Below, one piece after another: positions 11,298 to 22,829 of a stretch of 64,000 nucleotides of DNA. The notes beneath the pieces are model-generated. The model saw nothing but the letters and a program-made list of their open reading frames with translations, had not been told where the DNA came from and made no database searches. The first letter of the stretch is position 1. The number at the start of each line of letters is the position of its first letter. This DNA comes from Mytilus galloprovincialis (lineage: Eukaryota > Mollusca > Bivalvia > Mytilida > Mytilidae). Location: contig NC_134845.1 in NCBI RefSeq assembly GCF_965363235.1, positions 63,703,261-63,767,260 of the forward strand, given 5' to 3'. The translations under genes and the position numbers were made by a program.

Positions 11298-13343
11298 ACC
11301 CATTGTTGTTTCGGGTTAGATTTTTTTCTTTTTTCTCTTATAAATTTGTTTTTAAATTGTATTTCTATTGATTACACAGTTACATATTGTTACAAAGTTT
11401 TTACGAGTCCGTTTGTGGATTGAATGCAATTGTTGACTTTGTTGTAGTAGACTATGATTGCGTCTTTAGAAACACCAAAGATATGCCAATCTTAGTATTT
11501 AAGTGTCCTACATGTGGTGCGTTGCGTCGACTCATCGATGAAGCTTGGATCAAATCAGATGATTGTACTTCTTTGTCAAATGACAAAAAATTACAATTCA
11601 CAATTTCAATTGCTATTTACCATAACGACAATATCCAACTTGAAACCTTCTGTAAGTTCTTTCTGCCAATGTGAAATCATAACTCTGAGTGCTAAATCTT
11701 ACAGAAGAGCTTTTATAAATGAATTCAAATATACGAAAATATTCAACAGTTGATCAAATAACACAGATAAATAAATTATGCGCCCTGCGATTTCTCGAAT
11801 TAGTATTGTTTCGTCAACCGTTGAAAAAATGTCTACATTTTAAGTTTTGGATTAGTTATTCCATGATTATCTGAATAATAAAATTAGAATTTGAAATTAA
11901 CAGTGAGGCCTTCAATATGAACAAATGAACAAAAACATCTTTCTCATGATCACTGAAAGTTCAAGAAGGATAACTTTTCATAAAATTAACTTTAAACTGG
12001 TATAAAAATAGTATTTAAGGCGTTGTTCGTCGAGTGCTTTTTATGCTTTGAATCACGGGTCCCAAATCGTACAGTTTGATACTTCATTACTGATACGTCG
12101 CGTCTTCTTTTTTGGGGGGATTTTGTGGTGAAAACCCCTAATCTCTCAGACTTAACCTTACTGTTGTTCCACCTTTTTTCTATTCACAAATTTTCATTCG
12201 TTAATATAGGTGTGTTGTCATTATGATTTGCTTGACCTTAAAAAAGTTATTCATTATGAGATTTACTTATTTCATTGAAAATGACGTACTAGTACTCAGA
12301 GGTCAGCACGGTACTGACATAATTTATAACGCACATTTCTTAAATTTTCTGTTTATAGATGTTGAAATTATTAAGACTTGAGGTTTCAACTCTCTTAGAC
12401 AAAGTTGACCTTTACTGAATTTGTGTATGTTTTGGTACTTGTTGGTCATACGGCTCTTCCACTGTTTCGGTTCTTATACATCATAAGCTTTGATTTTTTT
12501 GACTTTTAGCATTAATGACGAATGTAATTCCTGAAAAGCTTTCAAGTGGACGCATTAAATTGATAACGTGTTGTTTGCATTTTTTGTCAATATGAACAAA
12601 TGTAAATGTTTATATTCTTCCATGGCTTCAGCTGATCCCCTTTTAACATGTAGGCGCAACATCAAAAGTAAAATCACAAAAATACTGAACTTAGAGGAAA
12701 ATCAGTTATGAAAGTCCATAATCACATGGCAAAATCAAATAACAAAACGCATCAAAAACGAATAGACAAGAACTGACATATTCCTGACTTGGTACAGGCA
12801 ATTTCAAATGTAGAAAATGGTGGATTAAACCTGGTTTTATAGCGCTAACCCTCTCACTTTGATGACAGTCTCATCAATTTCCGTTATATTTACATTGATG
12901 CGTTAACTAAACAGACACAATAAATAAATAAAAAAGAAGTTTTCTACAATTATAGACAATTTTAAGCTTTAATTGTCCGGAGTCATAAATGATATCAATA
13001 CAACAAAAATACGCCAAAGCTATATAAAGGCAATATATTCAAAAAATTATAAATAAAAAAATCATCAAAAGTATGACAAAAGAGGATTATTTAGAGAAGA
13101 ACATGAAATGTGAGGGAGTGCGACTTTATTTTTAATTGTTCTTCTTAAAGTCTACACCAATGATTTTAATAAGAGATATTCAAAATAATGCAGAATGCAA
13201 ATCAAATCAAGAACAATAATTAACACTTATTTTTTGATAACTGTATTATTGATAACAGAAACATAAACACAACCAATAAGATACTGAACAATGTTGTTCG
13301 GGATCAATGAATGTATGTCGCTAACAAACCCAAGTCAAACTTC
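11298..13343. other. Intergenic with a family B repeat
   Basis: Downstream sequence of the FAMeT-PAN gene. AATAAA at 11,770-11,775 is a possible polyadenylation signal. A full family B copy spans about 12,655-12,910. An open frame at 11,387-11,674 encodes nothing recognisable and is not preserved in unit 2. Confidence 0.5.
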
Positions 13344-13707
13344 TTAAGGGAGTTCGCTACTCAGTTTCACTAGTTTATATTGATAGGAAATTAATAAGGG
13401 AATCAAAAGAGCAAAAAAAATATATACAGGCCAATGGGCTTGTTTTCCATTGAAATTTTGGCGGTAAAATATTTTTTCTTAACTTTCATAGCTTTTCATT
13501 GTTCAACATGGACAAGTTTAAGTTCTCAAAAACTATTAAAAAATATTTTTACTTTTACAGATAGCTTTTCGTTATATATGTAAAAATATATTTAAAAAGA
13601 AAATTGGGGGTCAATGGGTAAATTTTTTAAAACATTCAAATGGATAAAACCAGAGGATTCCAAAAATCTGACAAAAAACCCAAAACATGACAAGCTAACT
13701 TCCTCAA
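13344..13707. mobile_element. TTAA-type MITE, family K copy 2
   Basis: It starts TTAAGGGAGTTCGCTACTC and ends 'aacttcctcaa'. The interior matches the copy at 5,312-5,708, including 'ggaatcaaaagagcaaa' and 'aaccagaggattcc'. The paralogous site near 21,453 is empty and reads 'caaacttcttttaactg', showing directly that the element entered a TTAA after the segmental duplication. Confidence 0.75.
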
Positions 13708-14261
13708 TAAGCTGTTGGTCAATGAACTAAACATAACACGTATATAAAAAGTTTGAGACTGTACTGTCAATTATCGGTTAAGTCGGAATATGAACTTTTC
13801 AATCGTGTTAAACATATAAAAGCAAACACATGTATTAAAACTGGTTCCTGTTGTTTTTAGCATCTGAAAGGAAAATAAGTAGATTTATATATAACTAGAC
13901 GTGTGATTTCCAATGATTAGCGACCAGTGACCAGACGACAAAGAGGTAACCAACTATAGGTCACCGTATGACCTTCGACACTCATAGTTTACAACACAAT
14001 CTGATTTAATCACTGGTCATTAGTCCAAACTTGAAAAATATGGACAAACAGGATTTGTACTTTTAATATATCAATATAATGAAAATGTAATAAAAACAAT
14101 CGAGTAATCGGATTTTATCTATGTTATTATCATAACAGGAAAAAATGTTTCACTACTAAACCGAAAGCATTCATTAATTCGGGTGAAAGTTATTACTGAC
14201 AGGTCAGCGTATGTTACGTCACAAAGGCGTGATGTTCAACAAAGTGATACGCCTATAAAGC

Positions 14262-14470
14262 AAACAATGAAATATGATGTCATACAAAAATAAGAAAATA
14301 AGAAGTGGTACGATTACCAAGGAGACACCTCTCAACCAGAGACCAATGAAAAACCCATACAGCATAGTCAGCTATACAAGTTCACAAAATGGCATATACA
14401 AGACAATTCAAACAAAAAACTTGCGGCCTAATTTATATCATGTACAAAATAATAATAATAAAAAAAAATG
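14262..14470 (+). repeat. Repeat family A copy
   Basis: Contains 'gatgtcatacaaaaataag', 'gagacacctctcaaccagag' and 'cttgcggcctaatttat'. It lies at the junction between the two duplication units. A related copy sits after unit 2 at 22,545. Confidence 0.65.
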
Positions 14471-14589
14471 ATATACAGCAACAGACAACAACCTCTGAAT
14501 AACAGTCTCCTGACAGGATCGTACAGAATGAGGGGTAAAAGTAGTTTCCAGGCGCAAAAACACCATTTTCTGTTTACTGTAACATAAAA

Positions 14590-14680
14590 ATAAGAAGAAA
14601 AATATTGAAGAACTGCCCGTAGGACAGTCCATATATCACGAAAATGACCAGTTCTTCAATATTTTTTTCTTATTTTTAAC
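14590..14680. repeat. Short inverted repeat
   Basis: 'agaaaaatattgaagaactg' near 14,596 is mirrored by 'cagttcttcaatattttttt' near 14,650, with a loop around 'cccgtaggacag'. The left arm resembles 25,505-25,560. It may be a fold-back at the unit junction. Confidence 0.5.
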
Positions 14681-15264
14681 AACTTGAATAACTATTATGT
14701 AATTCATCGTCGGGATTTTTTGTATGTATTTTAAACGTGAAAGGAAAATTTGGAAACAACTTTAAACTAAAAATAAAAAAATATATGTTGTTTATGTAAT
14801 GTCAACCGGATGTTTTGTCATCATGACTGCACACATTTTTTTCGTGCTCAGGACCAAGGTGATGGAAAGATTGATGTTTCAACGGGTCATCCATTTAAGG
14901 ATGTTTGCTGCTATTATTCTTATTTTCCTTTCGTTAGATATTCGGAATACTCTGAATGATTCATGTAGTACCCCTAAAACAATTGCCAGTTAAACTCTAT
15001 TTTTCTTTCAATAATTTCTAGCATATTGTTTAAACATTTATTTTCCAAATCTATCTAAAAGCGGGTTATGTTTTCACACCTGCAAATCGTGACTTTCCTT
15101 TAAAATGTTTACTAGCATTTATGCAATAGGTATCATACAACAACGAACTACAAATATTTTAAGGAAACATTGTGAATAAAACAAACCCTATAGGAACTAT
15201 GGAGTTGTTCTGTTAAAGGTTCAAACATACAAATAAACTCATAGATACCAGGATTAATTATATA

Positions 15265-15335
15265 TAAATTTTGTATTTACGCAAGACGCGCGTTTCGACT
15301 ACAAAAAAAACTCATCAGCGACGCTCGAATCAAAA
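15265..15335. repeat. Short dispersed repeat fragment
   Basis: The words 'acgcaagacgcgcgtttcga' and 'ctcatcagcgacgctcgaat' are absent from unit 1. They are part of a repeat I recall as frequent in mussel sequence, so this is a unit-2-specific insertion. Confidence 0.45.
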
Positions 15336-16194
15336 AAATAAATTTACATAAACATCAACGGCATTGACTCTTCCTTAAAAAATAAAAAATTCTAATAGTT
15401 ATAAGTAAAACAGATTAGTAGGGCTTTTTCCTTTCTAGACTTTATCGAATACTTACACAACAGTATATTTGGTATGTATTTGCTAACAATTTGTTTTCAA
15501 GTATTTATATAAATTGTCCGAACAACTAAAACAAAGGGATAAAGGGTAGATGAATCACGATTTGATTTATAAAAATATTTCTGTTTGTAAAGTTTCACCT
15601 TGTAAAAAATTAATAATGCAACTAATAGTTGACATATTCTTTCATTTCGTAATATAAAGGTTTCATGTTAAGCTTTTAGGGATATCCCAAATACTTTCAT
15701 TTAGTGCATTTACTTTTGTTCAAGTTCATACTATCATATTCAAAGCCTTATATCAAGAAAATGGTGATTTGATATATTTTTAATGTTAAAATAAACATAT
15801 AGTAAAAGTAAAATATTGATTTTTTTTGTCGATTATTTTATTCAAAAGAACTGTATGATGATTTTTTTATAATTAAATCAAAGGGTTTAGTTTTCAAGGA
15901 TCACATAAAGTATCAACACACTATAAAAGAACGATGTGTCTTTATCAAAAGCAGTGTTCAAAATATATTCCAATGCGCAAAATACAAGTATATAGAGAGC
16001 GTCGAATAACTATGTCTTCAAATACATAACTAAAAACAAAATTAGCATGACAAAAGATTTAAGGACAAGCTTGAACAAAACAGATATATATGTTAATAAA
16101 AAATAATGATGATCAGGTTTTGAACTTTATTTTTTCAAATTTTGATTGTTGATTACTGCATACAAAACTGTAACCTATAATTTGTTAATATCTA

Positions 16195-16480
16195 AAAAGG
16201 AAAAATCGCAAAAAAAAACAAAAAAAAATTCATGGAAAAAAACTGTCATATTTTTTACTTCATATAGGCATTTTCTTATGTAGAAAATGGTGGGTTTAAC
16301 CTGGTTTTAAGGCTAGACAAACCTCTCACTTGTATATCAGTCGCATCAAATTCTATTATATTGGCAACGATGTTCGAAAAAAATCCAGACATAAATATAT
16401 TTAAAAAATTACAAATGTGAATAACTTCAATATCAAATGTCGCAATATGACATGGTCATGATGTTTACTGCCAGACATTA
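16195..16480 (+). repeat. Repeat family B copy
   Basis: The unit 2 counterpart of 7,580-7,995, with 'ggcattttcttatgtagaaa' and 'aacctggttttaaggc'. Position and orientation are the same in both units. Confidence 0.65.
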
Positions 16481-16856
16481 TCGTTATGTCTGATTGTCAT
16501 TACATGTTGATCTGTACTTGTTTAATGCATTGCAGACGACAAATTTAATGAACCGGTTGTTTTTTACTGTCAATATTCGATTATATACATGTATACTGTC
16601 AAAGGCAAATTATATTATGCTCTTCAACGTTGTACTTGTTTGGCTTTATAACTATTTTGATCTGAGCTTCACTGTTGAGTCTTATGTACACGAAATGCGC
16701 GTCTTGGGTATAAAATTATAAGCCGTGTACCTTTGATAACTATTAAGATACCAACATATAATATTCAATCTTATAAATGATTCCGTTGTGACCATGATAA
16801 AAATAATTTTTTTATAAGGGTAAAAAAATTAAGTGAGTATTCACTATCGTGTTGAT

Positions 16857-18143
16857 AAAGGATGTTCACCTTGGAGGAGCCAAATATTTCTGGAATTAAA
16901 CTTTTTTTCTTCACCTGGTTTTTTGGTTTATATGACTTTGAAAAAAGTAATTGGTGAAGAAACAAGAGGCTCTCAAGAGCCTGAATCGCTCACCTGGTAA
17001 ACAATGCCTTCGGCCATGTTTTTTGACGAAATAGAAAATAAAACACAAACTTTATTTTATACACCCTACTGATCATTCAAATGAAGTTTGGTTGAATTTG
17101 GTTGAGTAGTTTTAGAGGAGAAGATTTTTTAAAGTTAGCAAATATGATGAACAAATTGTGAAAAAATTGTCATTAAAGGACAATAACCCCTTAAGGGGTC
17201 AATTGACAATTTTGGTCATATTTAACTTATTTGTAGATCTTACTGTGCTGATCATTTTTGCTGTTTACAGTTTATCTTTATCTATAATGATATTCAAGAT
17301 AATGACCAAAAACTGCAAAATTTCCTTAAAATTACCAATTAAGTGGCAGCAACCCAACAATGGTTTGTTTGATTCGTCTTAAAATTTCAGAACTGATAGA
17401 TCTTGACCTAATGAACATTTTTACTCTGTCAGATTTGCTCTAAATGCTTTCATTTTTGAGATATAAGCCAAAAAAACTGCATTTGACCCCTATGTTCTAT
17501 TTAAAGTAAGGGCGGCCATGTTTTTTGACGGATCAAAAATCGAAGCACACACTTTGTGCAGGATAATCTAAGGAACTATCATGCTAAGTTTCATCCAAAT
17601 CCATTCAGTAGTTTCAGAGGAGAAGATTTTTTAAAGTTAGCAAATATGATGAACAAATTGTGAAAAATTGTAATTAAAGGACATTTACCCCTTAAGGGGT
17701 CAATTGACAATTTTGGTCATATAAACCTATTTGTAGATCTTACTTTGCTGATCATTTTTGCTGTTTACAGTTTATCTTTATCTATAATGATATTCAAGAT
17801 AATGACCAAAAACTGCAAAATTTCCTTAAAATTACCAATTAAGTGGCAGCAACCCAACAATGGTTTGTTTGATTCGTCTGAAAATTTCAGGGCTGATAGA
17901 TCTTGACCTAATGAACATTTTTACCCCCTGTCAGATTTGCTCTAAATGCTTCCGTTTTTGAGATATAAGCCAAAAACTGCATTTGACCCCTATGTTCTAT
18001 TTTAAGTAACAGCGGCCATGTTTTTTGACGGATCAAAAATCGAAGCACACACTTTGTGCAGGATAATCTAAGGAACAATCATTTTAAGTTTCATTCAAAT
18101 CCATTCAGTAGTTTCAGAGGAGAAGATGTTTGAAAAATTGTTA

Positions 18144-18174
<31 letters not shown>

Positions 18175-18820
18175 CGACGACGGACGCCAAGTGATAAGAA
18201 AAGCTCACATGGCCTTTTAGTTGGTGCATTCCTTTTCTTTCTACGACCCTTTGAAAGTACCCAATATTGATGTTGTTCCCTTTTTTCGTCCATTTTTATC
18301 CATTTTTGGTTATTATTGTGAAAAAAATCCCAGTTCCCAATTGGACTTTTTTTCATACTTTCAATAAAGATGATGTGGACTTATCTAAATGAATCTAAAT
18401 AGAAAAAAAAACTATAGGTAGGGGTTAATATAAGAAAAAATTATAATATTTTGATGCTTTTTTACGTCAAATTTACCTTGCTGTCAATTTTGTAATTTGT
18501 GATTTTTCTCTGTTTTTAGAACAAATTGCATATTTTGTCAACTTCTTTGTTATAAATGGGATATGGGATGTACATGTTTCTGATAAATTCATTTCTGGTA
18601 TCCCTCACCCAATTTTTCAAAATTTTGGCTAAAAAGACTGACTTGCTTGGTAATAAAATTTAAAAAATACTCATTGCATATACACAATTTTTTCACAGAG
18701 TTATGGTTGATTAAACCATTTTTAAAATTCGTTGATTTTTTCCACTTGTATTATATATTTTGGAAATAGTTCAAGAACAAGATTCCAACGAGACTAAAAC
18801 GTCAGAAGAATACATCTTCA
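16857..18820 (+). mobile_element. L-family MITE copy 2, split by another element
   Basis: It starts 'aaaggatgttcacctt' and ends 'acgtcagaagaatacatctt', matching the L copy at 8,608-9,550. Between 16,964 and 18,218 it is interrupted by the D element, after which L sequence resumes at 'ttggtgcattcc'. Confidence 0.65.
16964..18218 (+). mobile_element. D-family element with internal 0.5 kb tandem repeat
   Basis: It begins 'aagaggctctcaagagcct' followed by 'gaatcgctcacctgg' and ends with a GAC run, then 'acgccaagtgataagaaaag', 'ctcacatggcctttt'. Two tandem units of about 501 bases (17,104-17,605 and 17,606-18,105) and a third start at 18,106 share 'aagttagcaaatatgatgaa' and 'ccccttaaggggtcaattga'. 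The open frame at 17,158-17,382 is repeat sequence, not a gene. It is inserted in an L element and absent from unit 1. Confidence 0.7.
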
Positions 18821-19796
18821 AATGAAATCATGTATGTAGCAAAACAAAGAATAAAAGTACAATTCACAAAAACTAAATTGCATGGTTGAAATTACTCCGT
18901 ATATAAATATAGGTTGCACTCTTTTAAATATAGACATTGCAATTTCCAATAAGAAATCATTTCACGGCTGAAAGTATGCCACTATTACTTTGACTTTTAA
19001 AAAATTGATATCCACTTTGCCGTTGGCCTCAGTGAATATCAGTTTTTCAAAAATAAAAAAAAATCACATATTAACCTCACCAAAAGACAGTAATTGTATA
19101 ATATTATATATCTCAAGGGAGAGTTGTTTGTGACACAGCTGTATTTTTAAAATGCAACTTATAAATTGAGATTGTATTACATTTCATGCTTAAGATATCT
19201 ATTTTTCTAGATGTTCTGATAATGACATGGATAATTTTGAGGCGCAAGCATAACTATCCAAACAATTGATAGAAGCCTGAATGATTTGAAGTTATTAGAT
19301 TATGGAGCGTTTGCAAAGACAGATTCCTCTATACAATTTGAAGTTCAAGGCTGTGATAATGCTCTTATCACATTGCATGCAAGTTCATGTTTGCAAGACC
19401 CAAATTATTACATAATAGTAGGTGGATGGGGCAATGCACGATCACAGATATCGAAAACGGTGACCAATCTACAATCGGTTCACAATTCTTACAAGACTGA
19501 TCTTTTGGATTGTCTTAGTTTTAAAAACTTTTGGATCAACTGGGAAAAGGGTAGGATAAGAGTAGGCAGTGGTAACACACTCAACGATAATGTCTTTCTG
19601 CATTACGACGACATGTGTTCATTTGCCATTCAAGAAATTGTGATCAGCACATGGATGAGAACACTGGACTGGATATTTCATCCACAAGTTTTGTAATGTT
19701 ACAATTGTCCGTAAAACAGGTTCTTGATAGTTGCATTTATTATTTATATTGTTATATGAAACTGTTACAATGATTTTCAAAATAATTAATGAAATT

Positions 19797-20000
19797 TTTT
19801 GCAGCTGTCATACAAATGGGAGGTTTACCTACAAAATGTATCTATAAAACCAAGTTTAATCCGCCATTGTCTCCATAGAAAAATAACTGATCAAAGTCAG
19901 AAATATGACAGTTTTATCCATTCGGTTAAGGTGTTGAAGCTTTTGATTTTAATATTTGATTTGAGTTTTCCTTGAATTCGAAATTTTTGCTTTTTTACTT
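19797..20000 (-). repeat. Repeat family B copy
   Basis: The unit 2 counterpart of 10,465-10,670, with 'ataaaaccaagtttaatccg' and 'tcagaaatatgacagtttta'. Confidence 0.6.
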
Positions 20001-20204
20001 TTTGTTTTCATCAGAGAATAGACAGAAATTAACTTACCATTTAAAAAAAATGTATTCGTAACTACCTACTTACAAGGTTATTTTCCTTTTGTCTTTTAAA
20101 CTATGCATTGCAACAATGTGCATTACTCATTATCCGTCATAAATTATATGCTGTAAACTCAGAACTTTCCGTAAATTTTTAAACGAAAAACAATGGATAA
20201 TAAA

Positions 20205-20345
20205 ATTGAGAACGGAAATAGGGAATATGTCAAAGAGACAACAACCCTACCACAGAGCGATAACGGCCAAAGGCCAACAGTGGATCTCAACGCAGCGAGA
20301 ACATCTCATACTCGAAGGCGGTCCTAAGCTGGCTCCCTAAATAAG
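20205..20345 (+). repeat. Repeat family C copy
   Basis: The unit 2 counterpart of 10,845-10,985: 'gagaacggaaatagggaata', 'caaagagacaacaaccc', 'gctggctccctaaataag'. Confidence 0.65.
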
Positions 20346-20785
20346 ATTGTGTAATATAATGAGAATATGTAAATAATGCAAATATTTTAATGACGTAATT
20401 TTATTGTTTTGTTTTGTAGTTATACCGACACCATCAGTAGCAGTACTAGTGACATTATTGAAGCGTTCTATGTAAATGTATTCGATTGTCCAACATTTGA
20501 AATCATATCGACTATTGAAAAACATTTGTCAGCAAGATGTGCCGTTGAATGTCGGTTAATAGATAATTGTAAGGGGTATCAATACAACAAACAGTCTGAA
20601 GTGTGTATATTGTTATCGGAAACAGCCATTAATGGGACATTAACAACTATGTACATTTTGATCGAATGAACCCATTTTCGTTTTGAGCTAGGTTTTTTTT
20701 TTCTCTTCTTTCTGTTTGCCTTCTGTTGTGATTGTTGTTCTTAAATTGTATTTCTATTGATCACACGGATCACACAGTTACAATT

Positions 20786-20847
20786 GGTCCACTCGATCAA
20801 TATACATAGTTGTTAATGTCCCATTAATGGCTGTTTCCGATAACAAT
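20786..20847 (-). repeat. Inverted partial copy of the PAN exon end
   Basis: Read on the minus strand, these 62 bases repeat the last part of the PAN exon about 120 bases upstream (20,605-20,673), from 'attgttatcggaaacagcca' to 'tgatcgagtggacc'. It resembles copy 2's sense ending (cgagtg) slightly more than copy 3's (cgaatg). It is an inverted microduplication, not an exon. Confidence 0.7.
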
Positions 20848-21897
20848 TACGGCAATCATCCTTATCACACACATCTTCAAATAGACTGTCCTTATGCAAA
20901 TTAAAACATAAGCTCCGCCCGATCAGTTGAAATAACATTGGTAATGGGCGCAACATAACATTTTCTAAAATAGACATTCTTAGAGATATAAATGATATCA
21001 ATACATGAAAATTACGCAAAAACTGTCAATATATTTAATACTAGTAGATTATAAATTTTAAAAAATGCACAGTATGACAAAAGAGGAATTTCTTTATTTT
21101 GAGAGAAACATGAAATGGGAAGAAGTTCTAACTTTTTTTAAAGTCTTTTTAAATTGATCCTCTTTTTATCTACATCAATGATTTTAAAAAGAAGTATTCA
21201 AAACAATGTTCAACGCAAATCAACGCAATGAAAAATATTTAAATTAAAAGCTTAACTTTTAATAACTGTATTAATTGGTTATATGTGTGCATGTGGTTGT
21301 TGTTTTAGTATCAGAAATGTGGCATTTTTAGATTGACTGATACTAATAGCCCCGCACCGTGATGCGAAGCAAAACAAACAGAACGATACTGAATCATATT
21401 ATTCAGGATCAAAGAATGTGTGTCGGTAAAGAACCCAAGTCAAACTTCTTTTAACTGTGATGAATGAACTGAGTATTAAATTTGAAAAATATGTACTGTT
21501 TGATACTAAATATGAAGTTTTTAATCGTGTTAGAGTAAACCAATGTGTTTAAAATGGTTCCTGATATGGTTAGCATCTGATACAAAATTAGGTAGATTTA
21601 TATATAAAAACTCACACCACATCTTCCTATATCTAATATTAGCATGATTACCAACGATAAGAGACCAGTGACCAGACGGCAAAGAAGTAACCAACTATAG
21701 GTCATCGTACGACCTTCGACACTGAGAGTCAACAACACAACCTGATTTAATTACACTCAGGTCATTAGCCAAAACTTGAACAACTTGGACAAACAGGATC
21801 TGTACTTTAATGAAAATGAAATAAAAACAATCGAGTAATCGGATTATGTTTGTGTTATTATTATAAAACACAAATTTTCTTTGTTTCACCACCTAAC

Positions 21898-22440
21898 CGG
21901 AAGGATTGTGCCTGATATTCATATGATGAAATCATAATCTTTCAATCAGTTTAATTGAAGTCTTGAGCTGGCATGTCAGTTAACTGCTAGTAGTCTGTTG
22001 TTATTTATGTATTATTGTCATTTTCTTTATTTTCTATGGTTTCATCTTCTGAAATCAGACTCGGACTTCTCTTGAACAGAATTTTAAATGTGCATATTGT
22101 TGTTATGCGTTTACTTTTCTACACTGATTGGCTAGAGGTATAGGGGAGGGTTGAAATCTCCGCATATTTGCGCCTATCCCTTTTTGTCTAGCCTTTGTTA
22201 GTCTTGTATTATTTTAATTTTAAATTTTTGTGTACAATTTGGAAATTAGTATGGCGTTCATTATCACTGAACTAGTATATATTTGTTTAGGGGCCAGCTG
22301 AAGAACGCCTCCGGGTGCGGGAATTTTTCGCTACATTGAAGACCTGTTGGTGACCTTCTGGTGACCTGCTGTTTTTTCTATGGTAGGGTTGTTGTCTCTT
22401 TGACACATTCCCCATTTCCATTCTCAATTTTATTGATAAG
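21898..22440 (-). repeat. Long family C copy
   Basis: Inverse-oriented family C running from 'ggaaggattgtgcctgatat' to 'ccccatttccattctcaatt', including 'ctgaagaacgcctccgggtg'. It abuts the end of segmental unit 2. No open frame of note. Confidence 0.65.
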
Positions 22441-22544
22441 TTCGGAAAATGTTATTTGGGGCAGGTCAAATTTTAAACGTTAAAAAGACAAATTCGTTAA
22501 AAAAAATCAAGTGATAAGCCCATTAAAAAAACACTATAAAATAT

Positions 22545-22745
22545 GGTATAAAAAAAAAGAAAATATGGCACGATAACCAATGAAAACTATCCACCAGAGA
22601 CAAATGAACTAACCCACACCACATAGTAAGCTAAAAAAACAAAAGCCACAAAATAGCAAATGTAAACCAATCCGAACAAACAAAAAAATAACGGCCTAAT
22701 TTATATTATGTACAAAATAATAAAATAAAACAAAAATAATATGAT
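22545..22745 (+). repeat. Repeat family A copy
   Basis: A decayed family A copy: 'atatggcacgataaccaatg', 'ccaccagagacaaatgaact', 'aacggcctaatttatatt'. Confidence 0.6.
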
Positions 22746-22829
22746 ATACAGCCAAATCTGTCTTGTGATCATGTGGCGTGGTTAACGAGTCAAGTTCCTT
22801 GCGCAAAAATCCCCCAATGACATTGTACC

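Larger units (their letters stand above)
6110..14165. repeat. Segmental duplication, unit 1
   Basis: This unit is paralogous in the same orientation to 14,797-21,897, in tandem. Matching landmarks in order: the 'cagtatatttggtat' block (6,672 / 15,460), the family B repeat (7,580 / 16,195), the L element start (8,608 / 16,857), the FAMeT exon (9,923 / 19,242), the family C repeat (10,845 / 20,205), the PAN exon (11,047 / 20,420) and the 'ccagtgaccagacg' block (about 13,925 / 21,665). Unit-specific insertions are the fold-back near 8.1-8.4 kb and the K element at 13.3 kb. Confidence 0.8.
19242..20669 (+). pseudogene. FAMeT-PAN protein, copy 3, signal exon lost
   Basis: The FAMeT exon (19242 to 19687 or 19692) and PAN exon (20420-20669, TGA) are open throughout and close to copy 2 ('GGWGNARSQIS', 'FWINWEKGRIRVGSG', 'NCKGYQYNKQSEVC'). 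Three changes matter. The stretch that holds the ATG/signal exon in copy 2 is deleted. The exon 2 acceptor is 'ttttgag' instead of 'ttttcag'. The usual donor base is gone ('cacaagttttgtaatg'), and the PAN exon lacks one base near its start. Splicing at the GT five bases downstream of the first GT (tt|gtaatg) would exactly restore frame (HPQVFYTDT...). It is therefore either a recently dead copy or a gene with a shifted donor and another, unseen first exon. The pseudogene call rests mainly on the missing start. Confidence 0.65.
14797..21897. repeat. Segmental duplication, unit 2
   Basis: Direct tandem paralogue of 6,110-14,165; landmarks are given there. By eye the two units are roughly four-fifths identical over shared parts. 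This unit has lost the stretch carrying the signal-peptide exon (around 15,970-16,000 versus 7,170-7,390) and has gained the 1.25 kb D element at 16,964-18,218. Confidence 0.8.

Noticed and set aside
11387-11753. Open frames of 79-95 residues after the intact FAMeT-PAN gene
   Set aside because: No recognisable family, no splice context and no preservation in the paralogous unit.
17158-17382. Hydrophobic 74-residue frame as a small membrane protein
   Set aside because: It lies wholly within the D repeat, whose second tandem unit does not keep the frame.
18141-18356. Arg-rich 71-residue minus-strand frame
   Set aside because: Its arginine tail is the translation of the GAC microsatellite and the rest is L-element sequence.
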